Part shown: piece by piece, positions 44,043 through 53,183 of the stretch
How the letters are laid out: every line of letters begins with the position of its first letter
How positions within the stretch are numbered: the stretch's first letter is position 1
Source of the DNA: JAHEJN01 sp963787285
GTDB taxonomy: Bacteria; Actinomycetota; Acidimicrobiia; Acidimicrobiales; JAHEJN01
Direction: 5' to 3'
Length of the DNA: 64,000 nucleotides
NCBI GenBank assembly: GCA_963787285.1
Contig: CAWBCM010000018.1
Span: 1 to 64,000 of the forward strand
Translations under genes and position numbers: made by a program
Notes under the pieces: generated by a model
Told to the model about the DNA's origin: nothing
The model's input: only the letters and a program-made list of their open reading frames with translations
The model's database searches: none

Positions 44043-44384
44043 ATGCGGGCCTATGAACTCATGATCATCGTCGAGGGTGAGCTCGAAGAGAGCGCCGTAG
44101 AAACGATTGTCGACCTGGTCACCAAAACCGTCACCGATGGTGGCGGCACCGTGCCCACGGTCGATCGCTGGGGCAAGCGCAAGTTCGCCTACGAGATCAA
44201 CCACAAGAACGAGGGCTACTACCTGGTCCTCGAGTTGGTGACCGACGGCCAGGACCTGTCCGGCCTCGAGCGTCAGCTCCGACTCGCGGACGACGTCGTC
44301 CGTCACAAGATGCTGCGCCTGCCCGACAGCGAAGCGACCCGCCGTGGTCTCTTCGGCGACGCGCCGGCCGCAGCCACCGCCTAG
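44043..44384 (+). CDS. rpsF: 30S ribosomal protein S6
   Basis: 113 residues. Seen: MRAYELMIIVEGELEES, VPTVDRWGKRKFAYEINHK, EGYYLVLELVTDGQDL and HKMLRLPDSEATRRGL. S6 binds the central domain of 16S rRNA together with S18. It is first in the conserved rpsF-ssb-rpsR-rplI operon. GGGAGG lies close upstream of the ATG. Confidence 0.98.
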   Translation: MRAYELMIIVEGELEESAVETIVDLVTKTVTDGGGTVPTVDRWGKRKFAYEINHKNEGYYLVLELVTDGQDLSGLERQLRLADDVVRHKMLRLPDSEATRRGLFGDAPAAATA

Positions 44385-44393
44385 GGGGAAACC

Positions 44394-44834
44394 ATGGCAT
44401 TCGACAACAACGTCGTGATCGTCGGCAACGTGACCCGCGATCCCGAGCTCCGATTCACTCCTTCGGGCGCCGCCGTGTGCAACTTCGGCATCGCCTGGAA
44501 CCAGAAGGACCGCGATGGCAACGAGACAGCGCACTTCTTCGACGTCGCCTGCTGGCGGCAACTCGCCGAGAACGTGAGCGAGTCGCTCAGCAAGGGCAGC
44601 CGCGTGGTGGTGTACGGCCGCCTCGACTACCGCACCTGGGAAGGTCAGGGCGGCGAGAAGCGATCGAAGGTCGAGATCGTCGCCGACGAGGTCTCCCCGA
44701 GCCTTCGTTGGGCCTCGGCCGAGATCAGCCGCAACGAGCGCAGCGACAGCTCCGGTGGCTCACAGGGTGGCGGCATGCGGTCGGTACCCAGCACCGAGCC
44801 CCCCGCCTACAACCCCGATGAGGAGCCGTTCTAA
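44394..44834 (+). CDS. ssb: single-stranded DNA-binding protein
   Basis: 146 residues. OB-fold with NNVVIVGNVTRDPELRFTPS, NFGIAWNQKDRDGNETAHFF, DVACWRQLAENVSESLSKG and VVVYGRLDYRTWEGQGGEKR; a Gly/Ser linker; and an acidic tip ending DEEPF, the site for partner proteins. The tetramer protects single-stranded DNA at replication forks. It lies between rpsF and rpsR, with its TAA overlapping the rpsR ATG. Confidence 0.98.
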   Translation: MAFDNNVVIVGNVTRDPELRFTPSGAAVCNFGIAWNQKDRDGNETAHFFDVACWRQLAENVSESLSKGSRVVVYGRLDYRTWEGQGGEKRSKVEIVADEVSPSLRWASAEISRNERSDSSGGSQGGGMRSVPSTEPPAYNPDEEPF

Positions 44835-45247
44835 TGGCGAAGCAAGCCCGCCGTATGAAGAACAAGGACAACGCCCGCCGTTCGAAGAAGAAGATCAGCG
44901 TCCTCACCCAGGAGCGGGTCGACTACGTCGACTACAAAGACGTCAACCTGCTGCGCCGGTTCATGTCGGATCGGGCCAAGATCCGGGCCCGGCGCGTGTC
45001 GGGCAACGACGCCCAGCAGCAGTCGGAAATCGCCCGGGCGATCAAGAACGCACGGGAGATGGCCCTGTTGCCGTACGCGAACCGCATCACCACCCAGCGC
45101 GGTGGCGGAGGCGGACGCCGCGACGACCGCGGCCCGCGCGCCGAGGGTCCGGCCCCGCGTCCGACTGCGCCGCCGCCCACCGCGGTCGATGGCGCCGGCC
45201 CCGATGCCGACGATTCGCCCGAGCTCGACGAGGGGAGCGAGGAATGA
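44834..45247 (+). CDS. rpsR: 30S ribosomal protein S18 with long C-terminal tail
   Basis: 137 residues, where typical S18 is 75-90. The first ~88 residues are canonical (KKKISVLTQERVDYVDYKDV, NLLRRFMSDRAKIRARRVSG, REMALLPYANR). The remaining ~48 are a disordered Gly/Arg then Pro/Ala/Asp-rich tail (RTTQRGGG-like start, acidic end). The start overlaps the ssb stop and the end overlaps rplI by ATGA. The tail could be lineage-specific; its role is unknown. Confidence 0.96.
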   Translation: MAKQARRMKNKDNARRSKKKISVLTQERVDYVDYKDVNLLRRFMSDRAKIRARRVSGNDAQQQSEIARAIKNAREMALLPYANRITTQRGGGGGRRDDRGPRAEGPAPRPTAPPPTAVDGAGPDADDSPELDEGSEE

Positions 45248-45687
45248 AGGTCGTACTGCGTTCCGACGTCGCCGACGTCGGTCACAAGGGCGACGTTCTC
45301 GATGTCGCCGACGGGTTCGCCCGCAACTTCCTGATCGCCAAGGGGCTGGCCTTCAAGGCCACACCCGGGTCGATCGAGCAGTCGGTGGCCATGCGTCGTA
45401 CCCGCGAGCTCCGCCAGGCAAAGGAGATCGCCGATGCCCAGACCATCGCCGATCGCCTGGCCGACAAGGTCATTCGCATCGGCGCCAACGCCGGCGACGA
45501 GGGCAAGCTGTTCGGCTCGGTGACCACCAACGACATCGTCACGGCGCTGGCCGAGCAGGCCAACGTCGTCCTCGACCGCAAGGTCATCGAGTCCGATCCG
45601 ATCAAGACCCTCGGCACCCACACGGCGATCGCTCGCGTGCATCCCGAGGTCGTCGTGAACGTGACCGTCGAGGTCGTCGCCGTCTGA
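45244..45687 (+). CDS. rplI: 50S ribosomal protein L9
   Basis: 147 residues, standard length. The N-terminal rRNA-binding domain MKVVLRSDVADVGHKGDVLD, VADGFARNFLIAKGLA; the long connecting helix with RRTRELRQAKEIADAQ; and the C-terminal domain with GKLFGSVTTNDIVTALAEQ and ESDPIKTLGTHTAIARVHPE. L9 helps maintain reading frame on the ribosome. Last gene of the operon. Confidence 0.98.
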   Translation: MKVVLRSDVADVGHKGDVLDVADGFARNFLIAKGLAFKATPGSIEQSVAMRRTRELRQAKEIADAQTIADRLADKVIRIGANAGDEGKLFGSVTTNDIVTALAEQANVVLDRKVIESDPIKTLGTHTAIARVHPEVVVNVTVEVVAV

Positions 45688-45737
45688 CCCGACCCGACCG
45701 GCCCGCGGTCGGTACGGGAATGTCCTCTGGAGGGGAA

Positions 45738-45774
45738 CGTGGGAACCCCGGCCGTCATGGCCGGGGTTCCCACG
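45738..45774 (+). terminator. strong hairpin after rplI
   Basis: Perfect 16-bp inverted repeat (45738-45753 with 45759-45774), 5-nt loop, GC-rich core CCCCGGCC/GGCCGGGG, 50 bp after the L9 stop. No U-tract follows, as is common in GC-rich actinobacteria. Confidence 0.7.
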
Positions 45775-45847
45775 CGTTCGCCCACCGGTTCTGCACCTCC
45801 CGTCGGTGCCGCTGTGCACATGCCTGGGGACAAGCGGAGGGATATCC

Positions 45848-45907
45848 CCAGAGGAACCCCGAGTTAACCCCAGGGGTTTCCCCCGTTTACCTGGGGTTTT
45901 CCTCTGG
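45848..45907. other. nested inverted repeats before dnaB
   Basis: CCAGAGGAA (45848-45856) pairs with TTCCTCTGG (45899-45907), and inside it AACCCCAGG (45866-45874) pairs with CCTGGGGTT (45890-45898). The two right arms are contiguous; the left arms have a 9-nt bulge. It may be a terminator, or a leader structure 135 bp before dnaB. Confidence 0.45.
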
Positions 45908-46042
45908 CAATCCACCGGTGATCCGAGGCAGAGTCGTACTGCGCTTCCGAAGAGACGATCTCGCTGTCACACCGCCTCTGCATGATCGTCATGTGCAAGG
46001 CTCCGGTTCGCCCGCTCCCGCCACCCGACCACGATTGAGCCG

Positions 46043-47459
46043 ATGACCGACTTCGCTCCAACGCCCCTCGAGCCACGCCCCGCCGAGGGTGGCTCGAACC
46101 GAAGCACGCGCGTTCCCCCTCAGAACCTCGAAGCCGAGCGCTCGCTGCTCGGAGCCATGCTGTTGACGCGCGACGCGGTGAGCGATGCGGTCGACGTGGT
46201 CATCGCCGAGCACTTCTACCGTCCCTCGCACGGCCACATATTCGAGGCCATCGTGTCGCTGTACGGCGCCGGCGAGCCGGCCGACACCGTCACGGTCGCC
46301 GACGAGCTGGGCCGGGCGGGTCTGCTCGAGTCGATCGGTGGGGCCGGAGCCCTCGTCGATCTCCAGATGTCGACCCCGGCCGCGACCAACGCCAAGAAGT
46401 ACGCCGAGATCGTCTACGACCACGCGGTGTTGCGCCGGCTCATCGGAGTGGCCGGCGAGATCGCCGAGCTGGGCTTCTCCACGCCTGACGACGTCACCAA
46501 GGCCGTCGACTCGGCCGAAGCGATGATGTACGACGTGGCCCAGGGCCGGGTGGTCGACTCCATGTCGGGTATCCACGACCTGCTCAAGGGCAACCTCGAC
46601 CGGCTCGAGGAGCTGTACGAACAGGGCGAGACCATCACCGGCACGCCCACGGGCTATCGCGACCTCGACGAGCTGCTGTCGGGGCTCCAACCCAGCTCAC
46701 TGGTGGTGGTCGGCGCTCGGCCCGCCATGGGCAAGACGAGCTTCGCCCTCGGCGCGGCAGCCAACGCTGCGCTGCACAGCAGTCGGCCGGTGTTGTTCTT
46801 CTCGCTCGAGATGAGCCAGCTCGAGATCAGCCAGCGCATGTTGGTGTCCGAATCCGAAGTCGACGCCGTCCCGCGTACGCACCGGCAAGCTCGACGTCGC
46901 CGATTGGACCAAGATCTCCAACGCGGTCGGCCGTCTGGCCGAGGCGCCCATCTGGATCGACGACAACCCCAACCTCACCATCATGGACATCCGGGCCAAG
47001 GCCCGGCGGCTGAAGAGCCGGGTCGGCGACCTCGGCCTCGTCGTTGTCGACTACATCCAGCTGATGACCGGTCGGAGCTCGGCGGAGAACCGGCAGGTCG
47101 AGGTGTCCGAGATCAGCCGTGGCCTCAAGATCCTCGCCCGCGAGCTCGAGTGCCCGGTCATGGCGCTCTCGCAGCTGTCGCGTGGCCTCGAGTCGCGGCA
47201 GGACAAGCGGCCCATGCTGTCCGATCTGCGCGAATCGGGGGCCATCGAACAAGACGCCGACGTCGTCATGTTCCTGTACCGCGATGAGGTGTACAACCCC
47301 GACTCTGCCGACGTCGGCAGCGCCGAGGTGCTCGTGAGCAAGCATCGCAACGGCCCCACTGGCCTGTGCCGGTTGGCGTTTCGCCCCCGTTACACCCAGT
47401 TCAAGGACATGGCACCCAATCGCGGCGGCGGAGGGGCCGAGCCGAACGGCGGCTTCTGA
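46043..47459 (+). CDS. dnaB: replicative DNA helicase, one frame break
   Basis: About 471 residues when bridged. N-terminal domain: VPPQNLEAERSLLGAMLL, YRPSHGHIFEAIVSLYGAG. RecA-like motor: GYRDLDELLSGLQPSSLVVV, the Walker A-type ARPAMGKTSFALG, FFSLEMSQLEISQRML; then in the next frame RTGKLDVADWTKIS, VVVDYIQLMTG and DLRESGAIEQDADVVMFLYR. The break is at the C-run 46870-46872: removing one C gives SESEVDAVRVRTGKLD, the expected text. An intein is excluded because no extra sequence is present. dnaB is essential, so this is almost certainly a base-calling insertion. Confidence 0.97.
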
Positions 47460-47506
47460 GCCGCACGGCACCGAGCGGTCGCCGATGGCCTGGCAGACTG
47501 CAAGCC

Positions 47507-48457
47507 ATGACCGACGTGCCCCGCCCCCTGATCATCGACACCGACCCCGGCCAGGACGATGCGGTGGCCCTGCTGGTGGCCCTGGCTTCGCCCGAGTTCG
47601 AGGTGCTCGGAATCACGACGGTGGCCGGCAACGTCCCACTCGCGCGTACCGAGGTCAACGCGCGGATGGTGTGCGAGCTGGCCGGGCGTACCGACGTCCC
47701 GGTCTTCGCCGGCTGCAGCCGCCCCATGGTGCGCCCGCTGCGCACCGCCGAGGAGGTGCACGGGGTGAGCGGTCTCGACGGCCCCGATCTGCCCGAGCCC
47801 ACCATGGCCCTGCAGGCTCAACACGCGGTCGACTGGCTGGTCGACACGCTGATGGCTGCTCCCGACGCCTCGATCACCATCTGTCCGGTCGGACCGCTCA
47901 CCAACATCGCCATGGCGTTGGTGAAAGAGCCGGCCATTTCCCGCAAGATCCGCGAGATCGTGTTGATGGGAGGCGGCTTCTTCGAGGGCGGCAACACCAC
48001 ACCTGCGGCCGAGTTCAACATCTATGTCGATCCCCACGCGGCCCACGTGGTGTTCTCCAGCGGCATCCCACTCACCATGATTCCCCTCGATGCCACCCAC
48101 AGCGCGTTGATGAGTCGGGAGTGGATGGCCGACCTGCGCACCGTCGACACCCGCGTCGCCCGGGCCACGGTGGCCATGCTCGAGTTCTACGAGCGGTTCG
48201 ACATGGAGCGGTACGGCACCGACGGCGGCCCTCTGCACGATCCGTGCACCATCGTGTACCTGCTGCGCCCGGAGTTGTTCGAGACGCGTGAGTGTCATGT
48301 CGCGGTCGAGATCGCATCGGAGCTCACCATGGGGATGACTGTGGTCGACTGGTGGGGGGCCACCGGCAATCCGCCGAACTGCACGGTTGCCCGGCGCATC
48401 GATGGTGGCGGCCTGTACGAGGTGATCGGTACCTGCCTGAAGCGCTACCCGCTCTAG
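47507..48457 (+). CDS. inosine/uridine-preferring nucleoside hydrolase
   Basis: 316 residues. Seen: LIIDTDPGQDDAVALLVAL (the calcium-binding Asp cluster of the family), EVLGITTVAGNVPLARTEVN, ICPVGPLTNIAMAL, IREIVLMGGGFFEGGNTTP and AAEFNIYVDPHAAHVVF, and GGPLHDPCTIVYLL with the catalytic His region. It hydrolyses ribonucleosides to base and ribose in salvage. The ATG at 47507 is used because the domain starts there. The stop overlaps that of the convergent thioesterase gene by 4 bp. Confidence 0.95.
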   Translation: MTDVPRPLIIDTDPGQDDAVALLVALASPEFEVLGITTVAGNVPLARTEVNARMVCELAGRTDVPVFAGCSRPMVRPLRTAEEVHGVSGLDGPDLPEPTMALQAQHAVDWLVDTLMAAPDASITICPVGPLTNIAMALVKEPAISRKIREIVLMGGGFFEGGNTTPAAEFNIYVDPHAAHVVFSSGIPLTMIPLDATHSALMSREWMADLRTVDTRVARATVAMLEFYERFDMERYGTDGGPLHDPCTIVYLLRPELFETRECHVAVEIASELTMGMTVVDWWGATGNPPNCTVARRIDGGGLYEVIGTCLKRYPL

Positions 48458-49248
48458 CGGGTCAGCTCGCGCAACAGGCCCTCCTGCGCGAGCGAGGCGA
48501 GGTGGATGCCCCCGGCGGAGAAGACCTCACCGAAGGCCATGCCTCGACCTCCGGCCAGCCCGCGGGCCCGCATGTCGAACAGCATCCACTCGTCGAGGGG
48601 CAGCGGTCGATGGAACCACATGGCGTGATCGAGGGTGGCACCCATGAATCGATCGCGGTACTCGTCGCCCAGGGAGCGCACGGGGTGGCTGCGCCCGATC
48701 GCGTCCATCGGGAAATCGTCGGACACGTAGGCCAGCGCACAGGCCGCTCCCACTGCGGTCGCCGGGGTGCCTCGAGTTCTGATCCATGCCAGGTAGCGGT
48801 AGCCCTCGCAGGGAACCTCCCGCCGGTCGTAGACCGCTGACCAGTGGGAACCCTCGAGCTCGTCGGGCGCCGGCACGTCGGGCATGGTGACCGTCTGCAC
48901 GTCGGTCTGGGGTTCGTCGACGTGGAACGACGCCGAGAGGTTGAAGATGGCACCGCTCGACTGGCGGGCGACCACGCTGCGGGTCACGAAGGACCGGCCG
49001 TTGCGTATGCGATCGATCTCATAGCGGATCGGTTCGGTGTGGGTGCCGCCCCGGATGAAGTAGGCGTGCAACGAGTGGGGGCGGTACTCGATGTCGACCG
49101 TCGTGGCGGCCGCCCACAGGGCCTGGGCCACCACGAGCCCGCCGTAGACCCGGGGACCCCACGGATACTCAGGACTCTCGCCCACGAAGACATCGGGCCC
49201 GTGCGGTTCGAGCGAGAGGAACCCGAGGATTTCGGAGGGGTGATGCAT
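48454..49248 (-). CDS. acyl-CoA thioesterase II (TesB-like)
   Basis: 264 residues, double hotdog fold. Seen: SPEYPWGPRVYGGLVVAQAL, PHSLHAYFIRGGTHTEPIRY, RNGRSFVTRSVVARQSSGAI and FNLSASFHVDE in the first hotdog; GATLDHAMWFHRPLPLDEWM, RGLAGGRGMAFGEVF and GGIHLASLAQEGLLR in the second, with the active-site Asp in LDHAMWF. It hydrolyses acyl-CoA thioesters. The ATG at 49248 is preferred over a GTG four codons upstream. Confidence 0.94.
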   Translation of the reverse strand: MHHPSEILGFLSLEPHGPDVFVGESPEYPWGPRVYGGLVVAQALWAAATTVDIEYRPHSLHAYFIRGGTHTEPIRYEIDRIRNGRSFVTRSVVARQSSGAIFNLSASFHVDEPQTDVQTVTMPDVPAPDELEGSHWSAVYDRREVPCEGYRYLAWIRTRGTPATAVGAACALAYVSDDFPMDAIGRSHPVRSLGDEYRDRFMGATLDHAMWFHRPLPLDEWMLFDMRARGLAGGRGMAFGEVFSAGGIHLASLAQEGLLRELTR

Positions 49249-49350
49249 GATGGCGCACACTAGCGACCATCATGAAGGGCTAGGTCGAACGGTTCACTGT
49301 TCGCCCATGCCGGTCAACGCCGCCCGATCAACGACCGATGGTTACCTCTG

Positions 49351-50808
49351 ATGTCACGCTTCAACGCCATTCTCGCCGTCCTCGTTCTCGTCCTCTCGTC
49401 GGTCGCGCTGGTCGCGGCCCCTGCGTCCGCGGCGTGTTCCCCGAGCACCAAGACCGTCTCGGGCACCATCCAGGGTGAGGACGGGCGCTTCATCCATGCG
49501 ATGATCGGCATCGATCTCTTCGCAGGTGGCACCCAGATCGACGCCCAGGGCTGCGCCGACCCGTCCGCCGCCTACGAGTACGCGCTCACCGTCAACACCC
49601 AACTGGGTCCCGACGGCGCAACCTCGGGCGGCGGCCTCACCAAGACCTGGAGTGTTCAGGTACCGGCCAACACCACCCGGGTCTTCATCGAGGTCTATCC
49701 CCGTTCGGCGTTCACCGATCCTCCCGGCAAGACGGTGAAGACCCGCTACGGCATGGCCATGGAACACGACGCCCCGGCGGGCCCCGGCATCAACCTGCGC
49801 CTCCCCCTCAACTGCGGGCTCGCGGCCAACGGCGTGGTCGGTCGTACCGGCACCATCGACGCAAACGTGTTCCGCAACGGAAACCCCGTCACCCCCAGTT
49901 CGGTGCTGGTGTTCTCGCTCGGTCAGGTGACCGGAGTCGGCCTCAAGGGCATGAGCATCGGCGACATCCGCTCGGGCGGATTCCGTGCCACTGCGCTCGC
50001 CGGTGACCAGCACTATCAGGTGCTGATCATCCAGGGTGGTTCGGTGCGGCGGCTGCTCTGGATTCCCCTCAACGGATGCTCCGATCTCCAGCTCGACGTC
50101 GACATGAACCCGGCGGCGATCCAGACCGTCCCGGGCGCCACCTTCTACCTGTCGAACGATCTGAACGGATCGGCCGAGTCCACCCTGCTGTTCGGGTTCC
50201 CCGGCGACGAGCCGGTCGCCATGGACTGGGACGGCAACGGCCTCGACGACATCGGCGTGCGCAGCGGCAACACCTTCGAGCTGCGTGACTCCATCACCAT
50301 GGGCCCTGTGGCCCGGAAGTTCTCCTACGGCCGGGCCGGCGACGAGCTGTTCATCGGCGACTGGGACGGCAACGGCACCGACACCCCTGCGGTCCGACGC
50401 GGCAACCTGTTCTTCCTGCGCAACGACACCTTCTCCGGGCCCGCTCACCTCACGCTCGGATTCGGCAAGGCGGGCGACGAGGTGTTCGTCGGTGACTGGA
50501 ATGGCGACGGCAAGGACACCTTCGCCGTGCGACGCGGCAACATCATCTTCCTCCGCAACGACCTCGTGTCGGGCCCGGCGACGACCGTGTTCGGGTATGG
50601 CAAGGCCGGTGACGAGATGTTCGTCGGCGATTGGAACGGCAACCGCAACGACACCTTCGCGGTGCGCCGCGGCGCCAAGTTCTTCGTCCGCAACAGCACC
50701 ATCAGCGGTCCCGCCGACACCACGTTCTCCTTCGGAGAGCCGACCGACCAGGTGCTGGTGGGCGACTGGAACGCCAACGGCGCCGACACCTTCGGCCTGT
50801 TCCGCTAG
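49351..50808 (+). CDS. secreted protein with FG-GAP-like repeat modules
   Basis: 485 residues, Sec signal peptide (AILAVLVLVLSSVALVAAPASA). The first ~250 mature residues are a beta-rich domain with conserved Cys (NCGLAANGVVGRTG), not recognised. From about residue 265 there are five modules of the GPA..F.YG, GDWNGNG.DTFAVRRGN, FLRN kind, the same family as at 40727-42565. Repeated Asp/Asn loops suggest a calcium-stabilised propeller on the cell surface, possibly for adhesion or carbohydrate binding (inference). Single gene with its own start region. Confidence 0.75.
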   Translation: MSRFNAILAVLVLVLSSVALVAAPASAACSPSTKTVSGTIQGEDGRFIHAMIGIDLFAGGTQIDAQGCADPSAAYEYALTVNTQLGPDGATSGGGLTKTWSVQVPANTTRVFIEVYPRSAFTDPPGKTVKTRYGMAMEHDAPAGPGINLRLPLNCGLAANGVVGRTGTIDANVFRNGNPVTPSSVLVFSLGQVTGVGLKGMSIGDIRSGGFRATALAGDQHYQVLIIQGGSVRRLLWIPLNGCSDLQLDVDMNPAAIQTVPGATFYLSNDLNGSAESTLLFGFPGDEPVAMDWDGNGLDDIGVRSGNTFELRDSITMGPVARKFSYGRAGDELFIGDWDGNGTDTPAVRRGNLFFLRNDTFSGPAHLTLGFGKAGDEVFVGDWNGDGKDTFAVRRGNIIFLRNDLVSGPATTVFGYGKAGDEMFVGDWNGNRNDTFAVRRGAKFFVRNSTISGPADTTFSFGEPTDQVLVGDWNANGADTFGLFR

Positions 50809-50850
50809 TCGACGGTTCCCCCTGGCGAGCCGGTTCCGCCGGCGGCCATC

Positions 50851-51540
50851 TCAGAGAGTGGAGCGCAACAACTCCACGGCCCGGTTCCACGCCGTGGCGG
50901 TGGCCGCGGCGTCGTAGCTGCCGAGTGGGTTCTCTTCGTTGGTGAACCCGTGGCCGGTGCCGTCATAGACGTGGAAGGTGACGTCTTTGCCCATCCCGCG
51001 AAGTGTCGCACCGAGGGCATTCACCGCATCGGGCGGGAAGAAGTCGTCGTTGGCGGCGAAGTGGCCCTCGACCTTGGCCGTCAGGCCCGACCAGTCGGGG
51101 CCGTCGTCGCCGAGCGGCGCTCCGTAGAACGGCGCAGCCGCACCGATGCGGTCACCCTCGATGGCGGTGATCATGAGGGCCAGCAGGCCGCCCATGCAGA
51201 AGCCGACCACGCCGGCCTTGGTGCCGGTGACGGCGTCGTGATCGAGCAGGAAGGTGATGGCGCCCGACATGTCGCGGGCGGCCCGATCGGCGGGCAGCGA
51301 GGTCATGAGATCGCCGGCCTTGTCCATCTCGTCGTGCGCGGCGATCTCCCCGTGGTAGAGATCGGGGGCGAGAGCGACGAAGCCCTCGGCCGCCAACCGA
51401 TCACACACGCCCTTGATCTGGGGCACCAGCCCCCACCACTCCTGGAGCACGAGCACGCCGGGCCCCGAACCCGACTCGGGCACCGCGAGATACCCGCCGG
51501 CACTGGTTCCGTTCACTGCGAATTCGATCATCTCTCCCAT
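50851..51540 (-). CDS. dienelactone hydrolase family protein
   Basis: 229 residues, alpha/beta hydrolase. Seen: GVLVLQEWWGLVPQIKGVCD, APDLYHGEIAAHDEMDKAGD, VGFCMGGLLALMI with the nucleophile Cys, APFYGAPLGDD, and DGTGHGFTNEENP with the catalytic His. The usual DLH length and order suggest hydrolysis of dienelactones or related esters. It is divergent from the GlcG/HbpS-like gene, with about 36 bp between the two starts. Confidence 0.93.
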   Translation of the reverse strand: MGEMIEFAVNGTSAGGYLAVPESGSGPGVLVLQEWWGLVPQIKGVCDRLAAEGFVALAPDLYHGEIAAHDEMDKAGDLMTSLPADRAARDMSGAITFLLDHDAVTGTKAGVVGFCMGGLLALMITAIEGDRIGAAAPFYGAPLGDDGPDWSGLTAKVEGHFAANDDFFPPDAVNALGATLRGMGKDVTFHVYDGTGHGFTNEENPLGSYDAAATATAWNRAVELLRSTL

Positions 51541-51576
51541 ACGGTGACGTTAGCTCGCCCCGAAAGGACCGCACAG

Positions 51577-51987
51577 ATGCGCACTCACCCCGAGATCTCC
51601 CATCACGACGCCCGCATGATCGTCGACGCGATCGCGTCCCGGCTCGACGCCGACGATCTGGGCGCCGCGGTCGTGGTGGTCGACTCCCATGGCGAGCTGG
51701 TTGCGCTGCTGCGTACCGATGGCTGCCCGCTGCCGTCGATCACCATCGCCATGAACAAGGCCTACACGGCGGCTCGACAGCGGATGCCCTCGGCCAGTGT
51801 GGGCGCCGAGTCGCGGGACGAGGGCTTTCCGATGACCAACTTCGGCGAGCTCCGCTACGTCACCTGGGGAGGCGGCGTGCCGATCGTGGTCGACGGCACG
51901 GTGATCGGGGCGGTCGGCGTGAGCGGCCTGCCCGAGCCCGTCGACATCGAACTGGCGGAGATGGGCTCGGCTCTCGTCACCGGCTAG
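51577..51987 (+). CDS. GlcG/HbpS heme-degrading/binding family protein
   Basis: 136 residues. Seen: ISHHDARMIVDAIASRLDAD, GAAVVVVDSHGELVALLRTD, SITIAMNKAYTAARQRMPS, VTWGGGVPIVVDGTVIGAVG and VSGLPEPVDIELAEMG, which are the standard blocks of the GlcG/HbpS/PduO C-terminal fold. Members bind heme or cobalamin-type ligands, or have no known ligand. No signal peptide, so probably cytoplasmic. Confidence 0.93.
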   Translation: MRTHPEISHHDARMIVDAIASRLDADDLGAAVVVVDSHGELVALLRTDGCPLPSITIAMNKAYTAARQRMPSASVGAESRDEGFPMTNFGELRYVTWGGGVPIVVDGTVIGAVGVSGLPEPVDIELAEMGSALVTG

Positions 51988-52064
51988 GAGCGGACCGACC
52001 GTTGCGCGACCGCACTCCGTGCAAGACTCGCGTAGCCAACGGTGGTGATGCTGGAGGAGGCTCC

Positions 52065-53183
52065 GTGTCGAAGCGATTCCTGGCGACGGCGATCCCGGTC
52101 GCGGTCGTGTTCCTTCTGGCCGGGTGTGGGGACAAGGCGTCCAGCCCCGACGAGGCCGCCGATGCGCCGCTCGAAGCGGGCACGAACGACGATGCCGAAA
52201 CCACCCCCACCGCGGTGGCCGACGACTCGGGCGACCCGACCGTCGAGGAGATCGCCGACCTGTTGTTCGGGTTCGGCGACATCGAGGATGCCGAGGCATC
52301 CCAGGCGCGGTTCGAGCAGGAGGAACGCGAACGGCAGGAGCTGATCGCCGAGTGCATGGCGGCCCAGGGCTTCGAGTACACCCCGGTCGACTACGGGCAG
52401 TTCGCCTTCTTCGGGCCGGGCGACGACCTCGATCCGACGTCGCGTGAGTACGCCGAGACCTACGGATTCGGGTTCTCGACCTTCGACGAGCAGGCCATGA
52501 CGGCACCGGCCGACGAGTTCGTCGACCCGAATCAGGAGTACGTCGAGGGGCTCACCGACAGCGCACGCGAGGCGTTCTACGGCGCGCTCTACGGCCAGCC
52601 CCCGGAGATCGACGAGTCGATGACCGAAGACGAGATCAACGCCATGCTCGAGGAGAACCCGGAGCTGTTCCAACCCCAGGGTTGCGAGGGCGAGGCGTAC
52701 CAGTCGACCTCCGATGGTCTCGAGTCGGTGTACATGGCCCTGAGCGACGAGTTCGAGGACCTGTACCAGCGGGTCCAGGCCGACCCGCGAGTCGTTGCCT
52801 GGCAGTCCGATTGGGCCGCGTGCATGGCCGACGCCGGCTACGCCTTCGGTTCGATGGAGGACATCTACGACGAGCTGAGCTCCCGCATGGAGCCGCTGTG
52901 GGCCTCCCAGGATCCCACCGCCGGCATGAGCCAGGCCGAGATCGAGGCGATGAGCCCCGAGGAGATGGAGGAGCTGTTCAGCTCGCCGCCGCAGATGGAT
53001 CCCGACCTGCTCGACGAGGTTCGCACCTACGAGCTCGCCGTCGCCGTCGCATCGTTCGACTGTGGCGGTTTCGACCAGGACGAGCTGTTCACCGAAGTCT
53101 TCGCCGAGTACCAGGATCAATTCATCGAGGAGAACCTCGGCACCATCCAGGACCTGCTCGCCAAGGACGGTGTGGGTGGCTGA
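52065..53183 (+). CDS. lipoprotein of an export operon
   Basis: 372 residues. Lipoprotein signal: basic start, FLATAIPVAVVFLLAGCG with the lipobox LAGC. The mature protein is very acidic (many Asp/Glu), helical, with Cys at intervals (AECMAAQGFEY, GCEGEAYQST, WAACMADAGYAFGS, SFDCGGFDQDE) that suggest two disulfides. Family not recognised, though small lipoproteins of this style precede MacA/MacB-like genes in several actinobacteria. The GTG start has GGAGGAG upstream. It overlaps the adaptor gene, so the four genes to 56848 form one operon. Confidence 0.7.
   Translation: MSKRFLATAIPVAVVFLLAGCGDKASSPDEAADAPLEAGTNDDAETTPTAVADDSGDPTVEEIADLLFGFGDIEDAEASQARFEQEERERQELIAECMAAQGFEYTPVDYGQFAFFGPGDDLDPTSREYAETYGFGFSTFDEQAMTAPADEFVDPNQEYVEGLTDSAREAFYGALYGQPPEIDESMTEDEINAMLEENPELFQPQGCEGEAYQSTSDGLESVYMALSDEFEDLYQRVQADPRVVAWQSDWAACMADAGYAFGSMEDIYDELSSRMEPLWASQDPTAGMSQAEIEAMSPEEMEELFSSPPQMDPDLLDEVRTYELAVAVASFDCGGFDQDELFTEVFAEYQDQFIEENLGTIQDLLAKDGVGG

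Noticed and set aside
46850..46990. Intein or programmed frameshift in dnaB
   Set aside because: No inserted coding block exists; deleting one C from a CCC run gives the canonical helicase text.
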